Part shown: positions 25,052 through 34,336 of the stretch, piece after piece
Layout: each line of letters begins with the position of its first letter
Position numbering within the stretch: position 1 is the stretch's first letter
From: Arthrobacter sp. S41
GTDB lineage: Bacteria > Actinomycetota > Actinomycetes > Actinomycetales > Micrococcaceae
Direction of reading: 5' to 3'
NCBI RefSeq assembly: GCF_004320535.1
Contig: NZ_SIHY01000001.1
Span: 744,001 to 808,000, forward strand
DNA length: 64,000 nt
The notes under the pieces: generated by a model
Told to the model about the DNA's origin: nothing
The model's input: only the letters and a program-made list of their open reading frames with translations
Databases searched by the model: none
Position numbers and translations under genes: made by a program

Positions 25052-26641
25052 TTAATTTTCCTCCTGGGCTGCCTTCGGTGGTGCAGCCTTCTTGTTGCGT
25101 TTTGCGTTCACCGACTCAGTCCAGATGCCGGCCTTGCGTTCAGCTTCAAGCTCTGCACGAGCTTCAGCCTTCGCGGCCTTGCGCTCTTCGTGATCGGCGC
25201 GCTTTTCTTCGCGAGTCTTGCGATCTCCGCGGTCTTCCAGACGGATGTCTTCACCACGTCGGCTTCCGCCGAGTAGTTCAGCACCGGCAGCCATAGTTGG
25301 CTCCCAGTCAAAGACCACGGAATCTTCTTCGGAGCCAATGATGACAGCGTCACCAGGCTTGGCACCGGCCCTAAATAGCTTGTTCTCTACCCCCAGTTTT
25401 GCTAGGCGGTCGGCTAGGTAGCCAACTGCCTCATCATTACGGAAGTCAGTCTGCATGATCCAGCGCTCAGGCTTTTCGCCGATAACGCGCCACAATGGCT
25501 CAAGGTTCTGCTCTTCGCGGCGGATGTAGAACTCTTCCTGCTTCGAAGAACGCTGACGGATCACTGGCACCTCAACAACTGGTGCCTCGACAACTTGTTC
25601 GGCTCGCGCCTGTTCTACCAATTCAGCCATAGCGAAGGACAGTTCACGCAATCCATTACGCGAGAGTGCCGAGATCTCAAAGACACGGTATCCGCGCTTT
25701 TCCAGCTCTGGACGGACAAATTCAGCCATTTCGGCGCCGTCTGGCATGTCAATCTTGTTTAGGGCGATCAGCTTTGGGCGCTCGATCAGTGGAACGATCG
25801 TGCCGTCAGTTCCAGCAAAGGTGGAGTCGGCTTCATAGTTGGCCAACTCGGCTTCGATGATATCCAGATCGGTCAGTGGATCACGATCTGATTCCAGCGA
25901 GGCACAGTCCAAGACGTGCACAATGGCTGCACAGCGCTCTACGTGGCGCAGGAACTCGTGTCCCAAGCCCTTGCCTTCGGAAGCACCTGGGATCAGTCCT
26001 GGCACGTCGGCTACGGTGAAGCGAACTTCGCCGGCCTGGACTACGCCTAGGTTAGGAACCAAGGTGGTGAACGGGTAGTCGGCGATCTTTGGACGCGCTG
26101 CAGAAACAGCGGCAATCAACGAAGACTTACCAGCCGATGGGTAACCCACCAGAGCAATATCTGCCATGGACTTCAGTTCAAGGACAATGTCCTGAGCGGT
26201 GCCTGGAATACCCAGCAATGCGAAGCCTGGAGCCTTGCGCTTATCCGAAGAGATTGCCGCGTTGCCCAGACCACCCATGCCACCAAGGGCCGCGATGTAC
26301 TCGTCCCCGATGTTGATGAGGTCACCAAGGATGTCGCCATCTTTGGTCTTGATTACGGTACCTGCAGGCACGCCAAGGATCAGGTCCTCACCGTGCTTGC
26401 CTGGGTGCAGTCCACCCTTGCCTGGCTCGCCGTTGCCGGCTTTGCGGTGTGGCAGGTGGTGGAAGTCCAGCAGCGTGGTGACCTGAGGGTCAACGCGCAA
26501 GATGACGTCGCCACCCTTGCCGCCGTTGCCGCCATCGGGTCCGCCAAGCGGTTTAAATTTCTCGCGCTTGATGGACACACAACCGTGGCCACCATTACCT
26601 GCGGTGACATGAAGGGTTACGCGATCAACGAATGCAGCCAC
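25052..26641 (-). CDS. obgE: GTPase Obg/CgtA
   Basis: 529 residues in three parts. The glycine-rich Obg domain (about 1-158) contains [13 protein letters not shown]. The G domain contains [22 protein letters not shown] (switch), [22 protein letters not shown] and NKIDM. The C-terminal OCT domain is followed by a charged Lys/Glu/Ala-rich tail. Ribosome-associated GTPase involved in 50S assembly and stress/ppGpp response. The tail, unusually rich in [17 protein letters not shown]-type sequence, is typical of actinobacterial Obg. Lies downstream of rpmA, the standard rplU-rpmA-obgE order. Confidence 0.97.
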   Translation of the reverse strand: MAAFVDRVTLHVTAGNGGHGCVSIKREKFKPLGGPDGGNGGKGGDVILRVDPQVTTLLDFHHLPHRKAGNGEPGKGGLHPGKHGEDLILGVPAGTVIKTKDGDILGDLINIGDEYIAALGGMGGLGNAAISSDKRKAPGFALLGIPGTAQDIVLELKSMADIALVGYPSAGKSSLIAAVSAARPKIADYPFTTLVPNLGVVQAGEVRFTVADVPGLIPGASEGKGLGHEFLRHVERCAAIVHVLDCASLESDRDPLTDLDIIEAELANYEADSTFAGTDGTIVPLIERPKLIALNKIDMPDGAEMAEFVRPELEKRGYRVFEISALSRNGLRELSFAMAELVEQARAEQVVEAPVVEVPVIRQRSSKQEEFYIRREEQNLEPLWRVIGEKPERWIMQTDFRNDEAVGYLADRLAKLGVENKLFRAGAKPGDAVIIGSEEDSVVFDWEPTMAAGAELLGGSRRGEDIRLEDRGDRKTREEKRADHEERKAAKAEARAELEAERKAGIWTESVNAKRNKKAAPPKAAQEEN

Positions 26642-26704
26642 GGGGCCATCTTCTCCTAGTACGGGGTTGCGAGCTGTGCTCGCAGAAAAGTCTAACTATG
26701 CACG

Positions 26705-26737
26705 CAAGGGGCGGACCGAATAACGGCCCACCCCTTG
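26705..26737 (-). terminator. Stem-loop after rpmA
   Basis: CAAGGGG (26705-26711) pairs with CCCCTTG (26731-26737), with further GG/CC pairing inside. It lies between rpmA and obgE. No U-tract follows on the minus strand, so it may only attenuate or stabilise the rplU-rpmA message. Confidence 0.5.
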
Positions 26738-26766
26738 TGTACTAAAAAATTTGCCTGTTGCCTAAA

Positions 26767-27021
26767 TTAGGCTGCGGCAACAATGTTCACCACGCGGCGA
26801 CCACGACGGGTGCCGAACTCGACTGCGCCAGCAGCCAGGGCGAACAGGGTGTCATCCTTGCCACGGCCTACGCCGGCGCCTGGGTGGAAGTGGGTGCCAC
26901 GCTGACGAACGATGATTTCGCCAGCCTTGACTTCCTGACCACCAAAGCGCTTTACGCCTAGGTACTGTGCGTTGGAATCGCGACCGTTGCGAGTGGAACT
27001 CGCACCTTTCTTATGTGCCAT
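26767..27021 (-). CDS. rpmA: 50S ribosomal protein L27
   Basis: 84 residues, with the invariant start [29 protein letters not shown] and the ending NIVAAA. The N-terminus begins directly with AHKKG and lacks the cleavable extension seen in Firmicutes L27. It follows rplU by 48 bp in the same direction. Confidence 0.98.
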   Translation of the reverse strand: MAHKKGASSTRNGRDSNAQYLGVKRFGGQEVKAGEIIVRQRGTHFHPGAGVGRGKDDTLFALAAGAVEFGTRRGRRVVNIVAAA

Positions 27022-27069
27022 GCCTTTTAGCCTCTTTCGCTACAAAAATGGATATTACGATCGGCCCAA

Positions 27070-27390
27070 TTAGGCGATCGAGGTGACCTTGACCTTGGTC
27101 AGAGCGGCACGGAAGCCCTGGCGCTTCTTGTAACCGGTCTTGTTCTTGTACTTCTGGATTACGATCTTCTCGCCGCGAAGGTTTTCTACAACCTCAGCGG
27201 TGACCGTGACCTTAGCCAAATCAGCAGCTGCGGAAGTAACCTTCTCGCCATCTACCAACAGCAAAGCTGGAAGCTCGATGGAGCTGCCTGGGGCAGCCTG
27301 AAGACGGTCAACGGTGATGAGGTCTCCAACGGAAACCTTCTCCTGGTGGCCGCCTGCGCGGACAATTGCGTACACCACGTGGGTACTCAC
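27070..27390 (-). CDS. rplU: 50S ribosomal protein L21
   Basis: 106 residues if the GTG at 27390 is used ([19 protein letters not shown]). The alternative GTG codons at 27378 and 27375 would give the common VYAIV start, so the exact start is uncertain. Family blocks are [18 protein letters not shown] and [20 protein letters not shown]. Preceded by a leader of about 150 bases with stem-loops. Confidence 0.96.
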   Translation of the reverse strand: MSTHVVYAIVRAGGHQEKVSVGDLITVDRLQAAPGSSIELPALLLVDGEKVTSAAADLAKVTVTAEVVENLRGEKIVIQKYKNKTGYKKRQGFRAALTKVKVTSIA

Positions 27391-27570
27391 TTCTACTCGA
27401 CGTTTATTGTCTTACCGGCGCAGATATCGACCCGAACACCCAATAAAGGATGCGAATCCCGGGGATCTCATGCGCTTGTGCCTTGACGCCGAGCGGACGG
27501 AAAGTCCGTGATCTTGGCGTTTAGCACCGATCAACTAGATTACGCTAGTCCACACCACTGGGGCAAATAC
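27391..27570 (-). promoter_or_regulatory. rplU promoter and structured leader
   Basis: On the minus strand, TTGCCC and TAATCT separated by 18 bases near 27540-27570 form a plausible sigma-A promoter. The resulting leader contains a nested stem-loop: ACGGA-AAG-TCCGT at 27497-27509, enclosed by ACGCC (27486-27490) and GGCGT (27516-27520). Ribosomal protein operons are often autoregulated through such leaders; that role is inference here. Confidence 0.4.
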
Positions 27571-27582
27571 AAAGTGCCCCAG
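27558..27582 (-). terminator. Stem-loop after rne
   Basis: CTGGGGCA (27558-27565) pairs with TGCCCCAG (27575-27582) across a nine-base loop, 25 bases after the rne stop. It has no U-tract, so it may be a processing or stability element, and the rplU -35 region overlaps it. Confidence 0.4.
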
Positions 27583-27606
27583 CGGGGGAAGCGTGACCAA
27601 GTTCAT

Positions 27607-30597
27607 CTATTTCAGCTCGCGTACCGGAACACCCACTCCGAGCATTACCGGTTGCCCGGCAGGCTCAGATGGCTTTTCTTTGTGCGAACTGGAGACATCC
27701 ATTTGAACTACCGAACCGGTAGCTTCGGATACCTCAGCCACGAGAACTTCTGCACTCGCGTCGCCTTGAGCCGAGGTGGCTCGACGACTGCGTCGCTTCG
27801 GTTTCGTGGAACTCTGTGGGGCTACCGCGCTAACGGTGGCCGTTGATTCAGCAGGGGTGCTGATCTCAGAGGCGATAGGGGCGTTTGCTGCCGGCATGGC
27901 CAGACCGGTCAATACCGGCTGGTCCTGCTGCGACTGCGCTGCTCCTGCGCCCTGTGGTCGTGAAGCACGGCGTGAGCGCTTGCGAGGCTGCGTGGCAGCC
28001 TTTGGCTCCTGATGAACTTCAACCGCTACCGACTGTACCTCTTCGGTGCTCGATTCAGCTTCATCAACCTTAGCGTCCTGCGTCTCATTCTCCGACTGGG
28101 AACGGTTACGTCCCCGTGAGCGTGAACGACGACGTGGCTTGCGCCCGCCCTCATTATCCTCATCGGACTCGCCCTTGCCCGGTAGGGCCGCTTCGAGAGC
28201 TTCAAGGGTGACCGAGATGTCGCCGTCAGGCTGCACGCTGGTCTTGATCACAGGAATCTGCTCACCTTCGATGTTCACCGCATTTTCAGCGTGTACTTCG
28301 AGGTGCGAGGCAGCAGCGATGCTTGCCAACGCGTTACGCGCGGCTTCATCCTTCTCACCGTCTACGGTGCTCTCCTGCTTTGCAGCTGGCTTGGTCTCGT
28401 CCTTCTCGCCACCACGACGGCGACGGGAATTACGAGCAGGCTTTTCATTAAACTTTTTTACCTGAACTTCGCCGGCCGAGTTGAAGGTGCGACGCGACTC
28501 AACTGGTTCTTCGTGAGTGATCACACCAGCGCCAGCACAATGCTCGCACTCTTCACCGAAGACTTCCAGCAATCCGGTGCCCATACGCTTACGCGTCATC
28601 TGGACCAGACCCAAGGAGGTCACCTCGGCTACCTGGTGCTTGGTGCGATCTCGACCCAAGCACTCAACAAGACGACGCAAGACAAGATCGCGGTTGGACT
28701 CAAGGACCATATCGATGAAGTCGATAACGATGATGCCACCGATGTCACGCAAACGCAGCTGGCGAACAACTTCTTCGGCTGCTTCCAAGTTGTTCTTGGT
28801 CACAGTCTCTTCAAGGTTGCCACCGGAGCCGGTGAACTTACCGGTGTTCACGTCAACGACGGTCATCGCTTCGGTGCGGTCAATAACCAGCGAACCACCC
28901 GAAGGCAGGTAGACCTTGCGGTCCAGCGCCTTGGCAATCTGCTCATCAACACGGTAGTTAGCGAAGATATCCTCGTCGGATTCCCACTTTTCCAAGCGTC
29001 CCATCAGATCTGGTGCTACGTACATGACGTAGGCCTCGATGGTGTCCCAAGCGTGCTCGCCGGAGACGATCAGCTTGGTGAAGTCTTCGTTGAAGACATC
29101 GCGGACTACCTTGATGGTCAGATCTGGTTCGGAGTACAGAAGCTCCGGAGCCAGGGTCTTGGTCGAGTTGGCCTGCTCTTCGATACCTTCCCACTGCGCA
29201 CGCAGACGGTTAATATCGTTGGTCAGCTCCTCTTCGGAGGCACCTTCAGCGGCGGTACGTACGATGACGCCGGCGTTTTCTGGCAGGTGATCCTTCAAAA
29301 TCTTCTTCAGGCGCTGGCGCTCAACATCTGGCAGTTTGCGCGAGATGCCGGTCATGGAACCACCTGGTACGTAGACCAAGTAGCGTCCTGGCAAGGAAAT
29401 CTGGCTGGTCAGGCGTGCACCCTTGTGACCCACTGGATCCTTGGTGACCTGAACGAGTACCGAGTCTCCGGCCTTCAGCGCGTTTTCGATGCGACGTGGC
29501 TGACCTTCAAGGGCAGCGATATCCCAGTTAACCTCACCGGCGTACAGCACAGCGTTACGGCCGCGTCCGATATCCACGAAAGCTGCTTCCATGGATGGCA
29601 AGACGTTCTGCACCTTGCCAACATAAACGTTGCCGATCAGCGAATCCTGCTGAGTTTTGGAAACGAAGTGCTCTGCAAGCACACCGTCTTCCAGGACACC
29701 GATCTGAATGCGGTCCTCGCGCTGGCGAACGATCATCTTGCGTTCTACCGACTCGCGACGTGCCAAGAACTCTGCCTCGGTAATTACCTGACGGCGACGG
29801 CCGGTCTCGCGGGATTCACGGCGACGCTGACGCTTTGCCTCAAGACGCGTTGAACCGCGCACCGAGGTTACTTGGTCGCTGGCTGCGCCGTGGCTCTCCA
29901 CACTGGCACGTGGGGCACGAACTCGGGTGACCGTGTTGGGTGGATCATCTTGTGAGCCACCTTCAAGTTCCAAGTCCACATCTCCGCGACGGCGGCGGCG
30001 GCGACGACGTGAAGTTACGTCATCGGCCTCAGCATCGGAGTCCAGCGCTTCACGGCGGGCTGGTTCATGCTTCTTAGCCACGGCCTGAGCCAGAACTGCC
30101 TGAGCGGTTTCCGGAACAGCAAATGGGTTAAGGATCATGGAGCTGCCGTGTTCAGCAAGTAGCTGACCGGTGTGGTCTTCTACTACTGGAGCCGGAGCAT
30201 CAGCCACTGCAGTTTCTTCAGTCTGCGCAGTCTCGGCAGTTTCTGCAGGTGCAACAACAGCGCTAGCTAGTTCTTGCTGATCCGCAGTTTCTTGCCGGGT
30301 GGCTGCTTGCTCGACTGCTTCGTCGCTGGCAGCGTGGCGTGCAACCTGAGCTTTACGCTCAGCCTGACGGTTGGCCCGCTTGGTTGAATCAGGGGTTGAG
30401 ACCTGGGTGCGGCGAGTCGCTCGCCAGCGGTATGGGCTTTCTTCAACGCCAGCTGCGGCGTTGAGTTCTGCCAAGGTCATTGCACGACGCAGTGGTCGCG
30501 CTGGTGTGGTTGAAACGCTGGTTCGACGGGCACGTGTTGAACGATTGCCTCGCTTGTTACCTTGCGCCCCGCCCTTTCGTTGATTTGCTGCGCTCAT
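27607..30597 (-). CDS. rne: Ribonuclease E/G family endoribonuclease
   Basis: 996 residues. A disordered N-terminal third (about 1-290) carries KRANRQAERKAQ, long Glu/Ala-rich stretches and RRRRRR blocks. The catalytic core has an S1 RNA-binding segment (GNVYVGKVQNVLPSMEAAFVDIGRGRNAVLYAGEV) and the catalytic-Asp region MTVVDVNTGKFTGSGGNLEETVTKNN with GGIIVIDFIDM. The zinc-link cysteines are in CEHCAGAG. A second disordered Lys/Arg/Ser-rich C-terminal tail follows. Central mRNA decay and rRNA processing enzyme. Flanking low-complexity arms are usual in Actinobacteria and probably act as degradosome scaffolds. Start ATG 30597. Confidence 0.96.
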   Translation of the reverse strand: MSAANQRKGGAQGNKRGNRSTRARRTSVSTTPARPLRRAMTLAELNAAAGVEESPYRWRATRRTQVSTPDSTKRANRQAERKAQVARHAASDEAVEQAATRQETADQQELASAVVAPAETAETAQTEETAVADAPAPVVEDHTGQLLAEHGSSMILNPFAVPETAQAVLAQAVAKKHEPARREALDSDAEADDVTSRRRRRRRRGDVDLELEGGSQDDPPNTVTRVRAPRASVESHGAASDQVTSVRGSTRLEAKRQRRRESRETGRRRQVITEAEFLARRESVERKMIVRQREDRIQIGVLEDGVLAEHFVSKTQQDSLIGNVYVGKVQNVLPSMEAAFVDIGRGRNAVLYAGEVNWDIAALEGQPRRIENALKAGDSVLVQVTKDPVGHKGARLTSQISLPGRYLVYVPGGSMTGISRKLPDVERQRLKKILKDHLPENAGVIVRTAAEGASEEELTNDINRLRAQWEGIEEQANSTKTLAPELLYSEPDLTIKVVRDVFNEDFTKLIVSGEHAWDTIEAYVMYVAPDLMGRLEKWESDEDIFANYRVDEQIAKALDRKVYLPSGGSLVIDRTEAMTVVDVNTGKFTGSGGNLEETVTKNNLEAAEEVVRQLRLRDIGGIIVIDFIDMVLESNRDLVLRRLVECLGRDRTKHQVAEVTSLGLVQMTRKRMGTGLLEVFGEECEHCAGAGVITHEEPVESRRTFNSAGEVQVKKFNEKPARNSRRRRGGEKDETKPAAKQESTVDGEKDEAARNALASIAAASHLEVHAENAVNIEGEQIPVIKTSVQPDGDISVTLEALEAALPGKGESDEDNEGGRKPRRRSRSRGRNRSQSENETQDAKVDEAESSTEEVQSVAVEVHQEPKAATQPRKRSRRASRPQGAGAAQSQQDQPVLTGLAMPAANAPIASEISTPAESTATVSAVAPQSSTKPKRRSRRATSAQGDASAEVLVAEVSEATGSVVQMDVSSSHKEKPSEPAGQPVMLGVGVPVRELK

Positions 30598-31082
30598 TAG
30601 ATTCGCGTACTCCTACTTTGTCCCGCTTAGGCATCCTCCACAGACGGCGCCACCGCTGAAACTACAGTCATCACGTGTCTCTTGGCCGACTAGTTACTAT
30701 CGGTCAGACACAAAAGCTCGCTATTTTCCGCAAGATTGCCACTAGCTCTGAAATAGAACTGGACGCAATTCCTGCGGATCAACGTGGCCTATGAAAACCG
30801 GCTGCTTTCCTTTGCAGCCCTACGATCCGCGGTATTCCCTCGGGAGGCGCACGTATTGGGCACTCAACCGAAGCGATGCATCGCCAGGCGATCTGTTGTT
30901 TCAAAAGTCTGTCGTCGGGTTGAAAGCAGACTGTGGATCCGCGAGCAACCATCACTATTCTCTCATATATAGTTCACACCGCGTTCACCGCTTCTCATCA
31001 GTTCCACAGAATTGCTCCTTAAGATGAAAAGGCTCAAAGCGGAAACTCCCGCTTTCCTACAAATTTATGGAATAGTCGAAAC
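30598..31082. promoter_or_regulatory. Divergent intergenic region, probable long rne leader
   Basis: 485 bases without a credible gene between rne (minus) and the VKOR gene (plus). On the minus strand an AT-rich block near 30965-30980 (ATATATG) could hold a promoter about 370 bases upstream of rne. The hairpin GGCTGC-AAAGGAAA-GCAGCC lies near 30800-30826, followed by GGTTTTC. Two plus-strand frames of 60-80 codons here have no ribosome binding sites and poor composition, and are not called. A long structured rne leader used for autoregulation is known in enterobacteria; applying it here is inference. Confidence 0.4.
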
Positions 31083-31706
31083 ATGGTTTCATCACTAGAA
31101 AAGAGCCAAAACCCGGGCGTGTTGCCTTGGTGGGCTAGAGAACGCGGTTTCGGGCTGCTCTTGGTAATTACCGGATTCATCTCATGGCTAGCTGCCGGAA
31201 TCTTGGTATTAGAGCGCTTGGAGCTGTACAAGAACCCGGATTACGTCACCAGCTGCGACATCAATCCATGGATTTCTTGTGGCACTGTGATGCGATCTGC
31301 GCAAGCCGGAATCTTCGGCTTCCCCAACCCATTCTTCGGTATTGTCTGCTTCGCTATTGTACTCACTATTGGTGCCGTACTACTGGCGGGTGCAACAAAC
31401 TTCAAACGCTGGTTCTGGATCTGCTTCCAAGTAGGCGTAACTGCAGCTACGGGTCTGGTCATTTGGTTCTGGTCCCAGGCTCTTTATGAAATCAATGCCC
31501 TGTGCCCTTACTGCATGATTGTGTGGGTCATGGTGATTCCACTCTTTGTCTTCACTACAGCGCGCAACGTAGTCACCGGCGTTATTCCGGCAGGTGCAGC
31601 GGTCAAGCGATTCTTCACCGAGTGGAGCTGGATCATTACCGCAGTTCTGTGGATCCTAGTTGCCGCTTCCATCGTCTTGCGCTTCCCTAACGCGTTCTTC
31701 GGCTAA
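31083..31706 (+). CDS. Vitamin K epoxide reductase (VKOR) family protein
   Basis: 207 residues with four to five transmembrane helices. The two cysteine sites of bacterial VKOR homologues are present: the loop pair Cys58/Cys66 (SCDINPWISCG) and the active-site CPYC at Cys141/Cys144. Actinobacterial VKOR re-oxidises a DsbA-like partner outside the membrane and passes electrons to quinones, replacing DsbB. No DsbA or thioredoxin-fold gene lies next to it. ATG 31083 has a weak ribosome binding site. Followed by a strong terminator. Confidence 0.92.
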   Translation: MVSSLEKSQNPGVLPWWARERGFGLLLVITGFISWLAAGILVLERLELYKNPDYVTSCDINPWISCGTVMRSAQAGIFGFPNPFFGIVCFAIVLTIGAVLLAGATNFKRWFWICFQVGVTAATGLVIWFWSQALYEINALCPYCMIVWVMVIPLFVFTTARNVVTGVIPAGAAVKRFFTEWSWIITAVLWILVAASIVLRFPNAFFG

Positions 31707-31735
31707 TCCGCCTTTAGCCATCTCGAATAGTCTTG

Positions 31736-31778
31736 GCCAGCCGGGTCGTTGCCTTAGCAACGACCCGGCTGGCTTTTA
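31736..31778 (+). terminator. Rho-independent terminator after the VKOR gene
   Basis: 17-bp perfect arms (GCCAGCCGGGTCGTTGC at 31736-31752 and complement at 31757-31773), loop CTTA, then TTTTA. Confidence 0.92.
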
Positions 31779-31897
31779 ACTGCCTTGTTGATTTGGTGGT
31801 GTTGAGTTCAGTGACATAACTCAACTACGCATGTGCAGGACTTCGCGCTCCGCGATTTTTTCAAATTCTCCACAGCAAAGACCGGTAGATTAGGTAC

Positions 31898-32482
31898 ATG
31901 GCAAGTGACAAATGGAACACAGAGAATGCCCAAAATTATGGAATCGATCTACTGATTTCAGACCAATTGCGATTGCGTGAGCTACAAGAGGATGATCTCG
32001 CTTTCCTCACCCAATGGTGGAACAGTCCAGAATTCATGGCTCTCCAAGGAAGCCTCGTACTCCCCCACCCGGTCAATGAAGCTGCCACACTTTTCAAGTC
32101 ACGAAGCCTGAACCGGGGCACCACCGACGGCGTTGGCCTGTCGATCACGCTTCCCGATGACACGCTAATTGGCCACACCGCACTGTATGACTACAACGCT
32201 CCAGCACGATCCGCTGAGCTGATGATCATGATCGGTGGGTCTAACGTAGGTCAGGGTTACGGAACTTTGGCAACAAAGATGATCATTGATTACGGCTTCC
32301 GCGAGATGGGTCTTAACCGGATCGGCCTGAACGTCTGGGCATACAACGAGAGAGCCTTACGCACTTTTGTTCGCACCGGTTTCCACGAGGAAGGCCGAAT
32401 CCGCCAGGCAGGATTCCACGATGGCTCGTTCCACGACAAGATAGTCATGGGGCTACTGGCCGAGGAATACTTCAAGGCCTAA
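31898..32482 (+). CDS. GNAT-family N-acetyltransferase
   Basis: 194 residues. RimJ/RimL-like GNAT pattern: LRLRELQEDDLAFLTQWWNSPEF at the N-terminus and the acetyl-CoA-binding segment NVGQGYGTLATKMIIDYGF in the middle. The family ending follows as GLNVWAYNERALRTFVRTGFHEEGRIRQAGFHDG. The acceptor (ribosomal protein, antibiotic or metabolite) cannot be inferred. Monocistronic between two hairpins. Confidence 0.92.
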   Translation: MASDKWNTENAQNYGIDLLISDQLRLRELQEDDLAFLTQWWNSPEFMALQGSLVLPHPVNEAATLFKSRSLNRGTTDGVGLSITLPDDTLIGHTALYDYNAPARSAELMIMIGGSNVGQGYGTLATKMIIDYGFREMGLNRIGLNVWAYNERALRTFVRTGFHEEGRIRQAGFHDGSFHDKIVMGLLAEEYFKA

Positions 32483-32504
32483 AAGTCACAGCCTATAGGT
32501 TTCA

Positions 32505-32545
32505 TCAGGTGATCAGCCCGCATTGGGACGGTCACCTGACTGCCT
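32505..32545 (+). terminator. Weak stem-loop after the acetyltransferase gene
   Basis: TCAGGTGA (32505-32512) pairs with TCACCTGA (32532-32539) across a 19-base loop, 23 bases after the stop. No U-tract; probable but weak terminator. Confidence 0.35.
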
Positions 32546-32639
32546 TAACTACGTACTGTCCGCTAACCCCGGATTCCAGCGCACGGTTACCCCGCACGGA
32601 TAATCAATCGACAGCCTTCAGTACCTTATTTTTCGGCTA

Positions 32640-32690
32640 AAACCTAGGCTGAATATGATTCAGCCTGCCCTGAGGTGTCGGCCTAGGTGC
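32640..32690 (+). promoter_or_regulatory. Overlapping inverted repeats before the AI-2E transporter gene
   Basis: GGCTGAA-TATGA-TTCAGCC (32647-32665) overlaps the longer pair CCTAGGC (32643-32649) / GCCTAGG (32681-32687). Only one of the two stems can form at a time. The element is 58-105 bases upstream of the start codon. Either operator sites or a switching leader; not decidable by eye. Confidence 0.35.
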
Positions 32691-32747
32691 TCGTCAACTC
32701 GTTGGCCTATTGTTAGAACTACTTAGTACAAGCTACGAGGAGCAACA

Positions 32748-34031
32748 ATGGCTTTTTTCGGCAAGGGCAAAGCCCAAGCGCCAAAGAAGAAGCAAACAAA
32801 TCCAGCAAAAGCAGCATCCGGAGCCCAGCAACTAGTCACCAAAGATACCGAGCCTGACTTTACTGTCAGTGGACTTTGGAGTGATCTCTTAGGACGACTA
32901 GGTATTCGCAGTGCCCAGCTACTCATCGTCGGTACACTTGCCGCCTTCCTTATTGTGGGCATGCTGCGCCTGACAATGATCGTGATCCCAACTTTGTTGG
33001 CCGTGATCATCTCTTGTGCACTTTGGCCTCTCGTAGTGAAACTGCGCAAGACCTTTTCGCCATTACTTTCGGCCTGGATTGTTTTCCTTGGGACCTTCCT
33101 GGTTCTCGGTGGCATCGGAACCGGGCTAGTCTTCTCTGTCATTAACGAATGGCCAAAGTTGGTAGATAAGGCCGTACAGGGTTTCAACCAGCTCAACGAT
33201 ATGGTTCAAGGCTTGGTTGGCAATCTGCCAATCACAATTGATCAGACCCAAATTGATGAAGCGGTAAAGACTGTCACTGGCTTCATGACCAGTTCGCAGT
33301 TCGGCACGGGCGCATTAAATACGCTTAGTGCTGCCGGCAGCTTCTTGACTGGGCTAGTTCTACTTTTGGTGATCCTCTTCTTCTTCCTGAAGGACGGAGA
33401 TCGTATCTGGGCATTCGCCGTTTCATGGACTCCTGATCACTACCGCAACAAGTGGATCCAGTCCGGTGACCGCGCCTTGCGCACCTTCGGCGGGTACATT
33501 CGAGGCACCGCAACGGTTGCTGCCGTTGACGCCATTGGTATCACCGCGACCTTGCTGATTGTCCGTGTACCGCTGGCAATCCCGCTAGGTGTCATCGTCT
33601 TCCTCGGTTCATTTGTTCCGATGGTCGGTGCCACTGTGGCCGGCATTCTTGCCACCTTGATCGCGTTGGTGACCAATGGACCGGTAGTCGCTTTGATCGT
33701 CTTGGCTGCGGTAGTCGTGGTGAACCAGCTGGAAGGTAACTTCCTACAGCCGGTTGTCATGGCCAGCGCACTGAACCTGCATCCACTAGTCGTACTGCTC
33801 GCATTGACCGGCGGCACCGTGCTGGCTGGAATTATCGGTGCGGTACTAGCTGTTCCCCTGGTAGCTGCAGCGTGGGCTGTGATCAAGGTTTGGACAGGGC
33901 GAGACAAATCCAATCCGGTTGCTGCGGCCAGCGCCGATATCCAAACGGAAGCTGAGATCGAGGAAGAGGATGCAGCGTTGGCTAAGGCCGATCGCGCTGA
34001 AGACACCTCGTCCGAAGAGGCCAAAGGGTAG
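32748..34031 (+). CDS. AI-2E family transporter (PerM-type)
   Basis: 427 residues. A basic N-terminal tail (KGKAQAPKKKQTNPAKAA) is followed by about eight transmembrane helices in the characteristic 2+1+5 grouping, with an extracytoplasmic helical loop at about residues 135-185. The conserved C-terminal core reads VVVNQLEGNFLQPVVMASALNLHPLVVLLALTGG. The acidic tail (EAEIEEEDAALAKADRAED) is cytoplasmic. Family members export various solutes, so AI-2 transport should not be assumed. The start ATG has ACGAGGAGCAACA upstream. Confidence 0.92.
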   Translation: MAFFGKGKAQAPKKKQTNPAKAASGAQQLVTKDTEPDFTVSGLWSDLLGRLGIRSAQLLIVGTLAAFLIVGMLRLTMIVIPTLLAVIISCALWPLVVKLRKTFSPLLSAWIVFLGTFLVLGGIGTGLVFSVINEWPKLVDKAVQGFNQLNDMVQGLVGNLPITIDQTQIDEAVKTVTGFMTSSQFGTGALNTLSAAGSFLTGLVLLLVILFFFLKDGDRIWAFAVSWTPDHYRNKWIQSGDRALRTFGGYIRGTATVAAVDAIGITATLLIVRVPLAIPLGVIVFLGSFVPMVGATVAGILATLIALVTNGPVVALIVLAAVVVVNQLEGNFLQPVVMASALNLHPLVVLLALTGGTVLAGIIGAVLAVPLVAAAWAVIKVWTGRDKSNPVAAASADIQTEAEIEEEDAALAKADRAEDTSSEEAKG

Positions 34032-34045
34032 CCGTTTTTGTTGAC

Positions 34046-34102
34046 AAGCTCTCCGGAAGATCATCCCTGAAAAATCAGGGAAATCTTCCGGAGAGCTTTT
34101 CT
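34046..34102 (+). terminator. Strong terminator after the AI-2E transporter gene
   Basis: Arms AAGCTCTCCGGAAGAT (34046-34061) and complement (34083-34098), with an inner CCCTGA/TCAGGG stem, followed by TTTTC. Confidence 0.9.
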
Positions 34103-34336
34103 TTACCCTGATCTTGACTGGGTCGATTTGTTACGCAAAACGTCAACTAATCACGCTGATAGTCATTTTCTTCCCTGAGTATCGTTGTCACGAGACTAGG
34201 CTTTGTGTTTAATGTGACTTATGTGAGGTAGGCTTTCCATCCCAGGATGCTTCACTTAAACCACGGTATTGCAGTTCCTGATCCAGATTCAGTCAGCTTC
34301 GGGATAACGCGGCAAGAGCCACTGGAAGGATTGTGC
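34103..34336 (+). promoter_or_regulatory. Intergenic region before the 55-residue gene
   Basis: About 230 bases with no gene. A segment near 34218-34240 (TTATGTGAGGTAGGCTTTCC) weakly resembles one half of a DtxR/IdeR iron box, but the dyad is incomplete. Otherwise I see nothing definite. Confidence 0.25.

Noticed and set aside
28291-29853. Long plus-strand ORF of 520 codons
   Set aside because: Antisense shadow of rne; the rne frame carries the S1 and catalytic motifs.
34218-34240. DtxR/IdeR-type iron box before the small acidic gene
   Set aside because: Only one half-site resembles the consensus; the dyad is missing.
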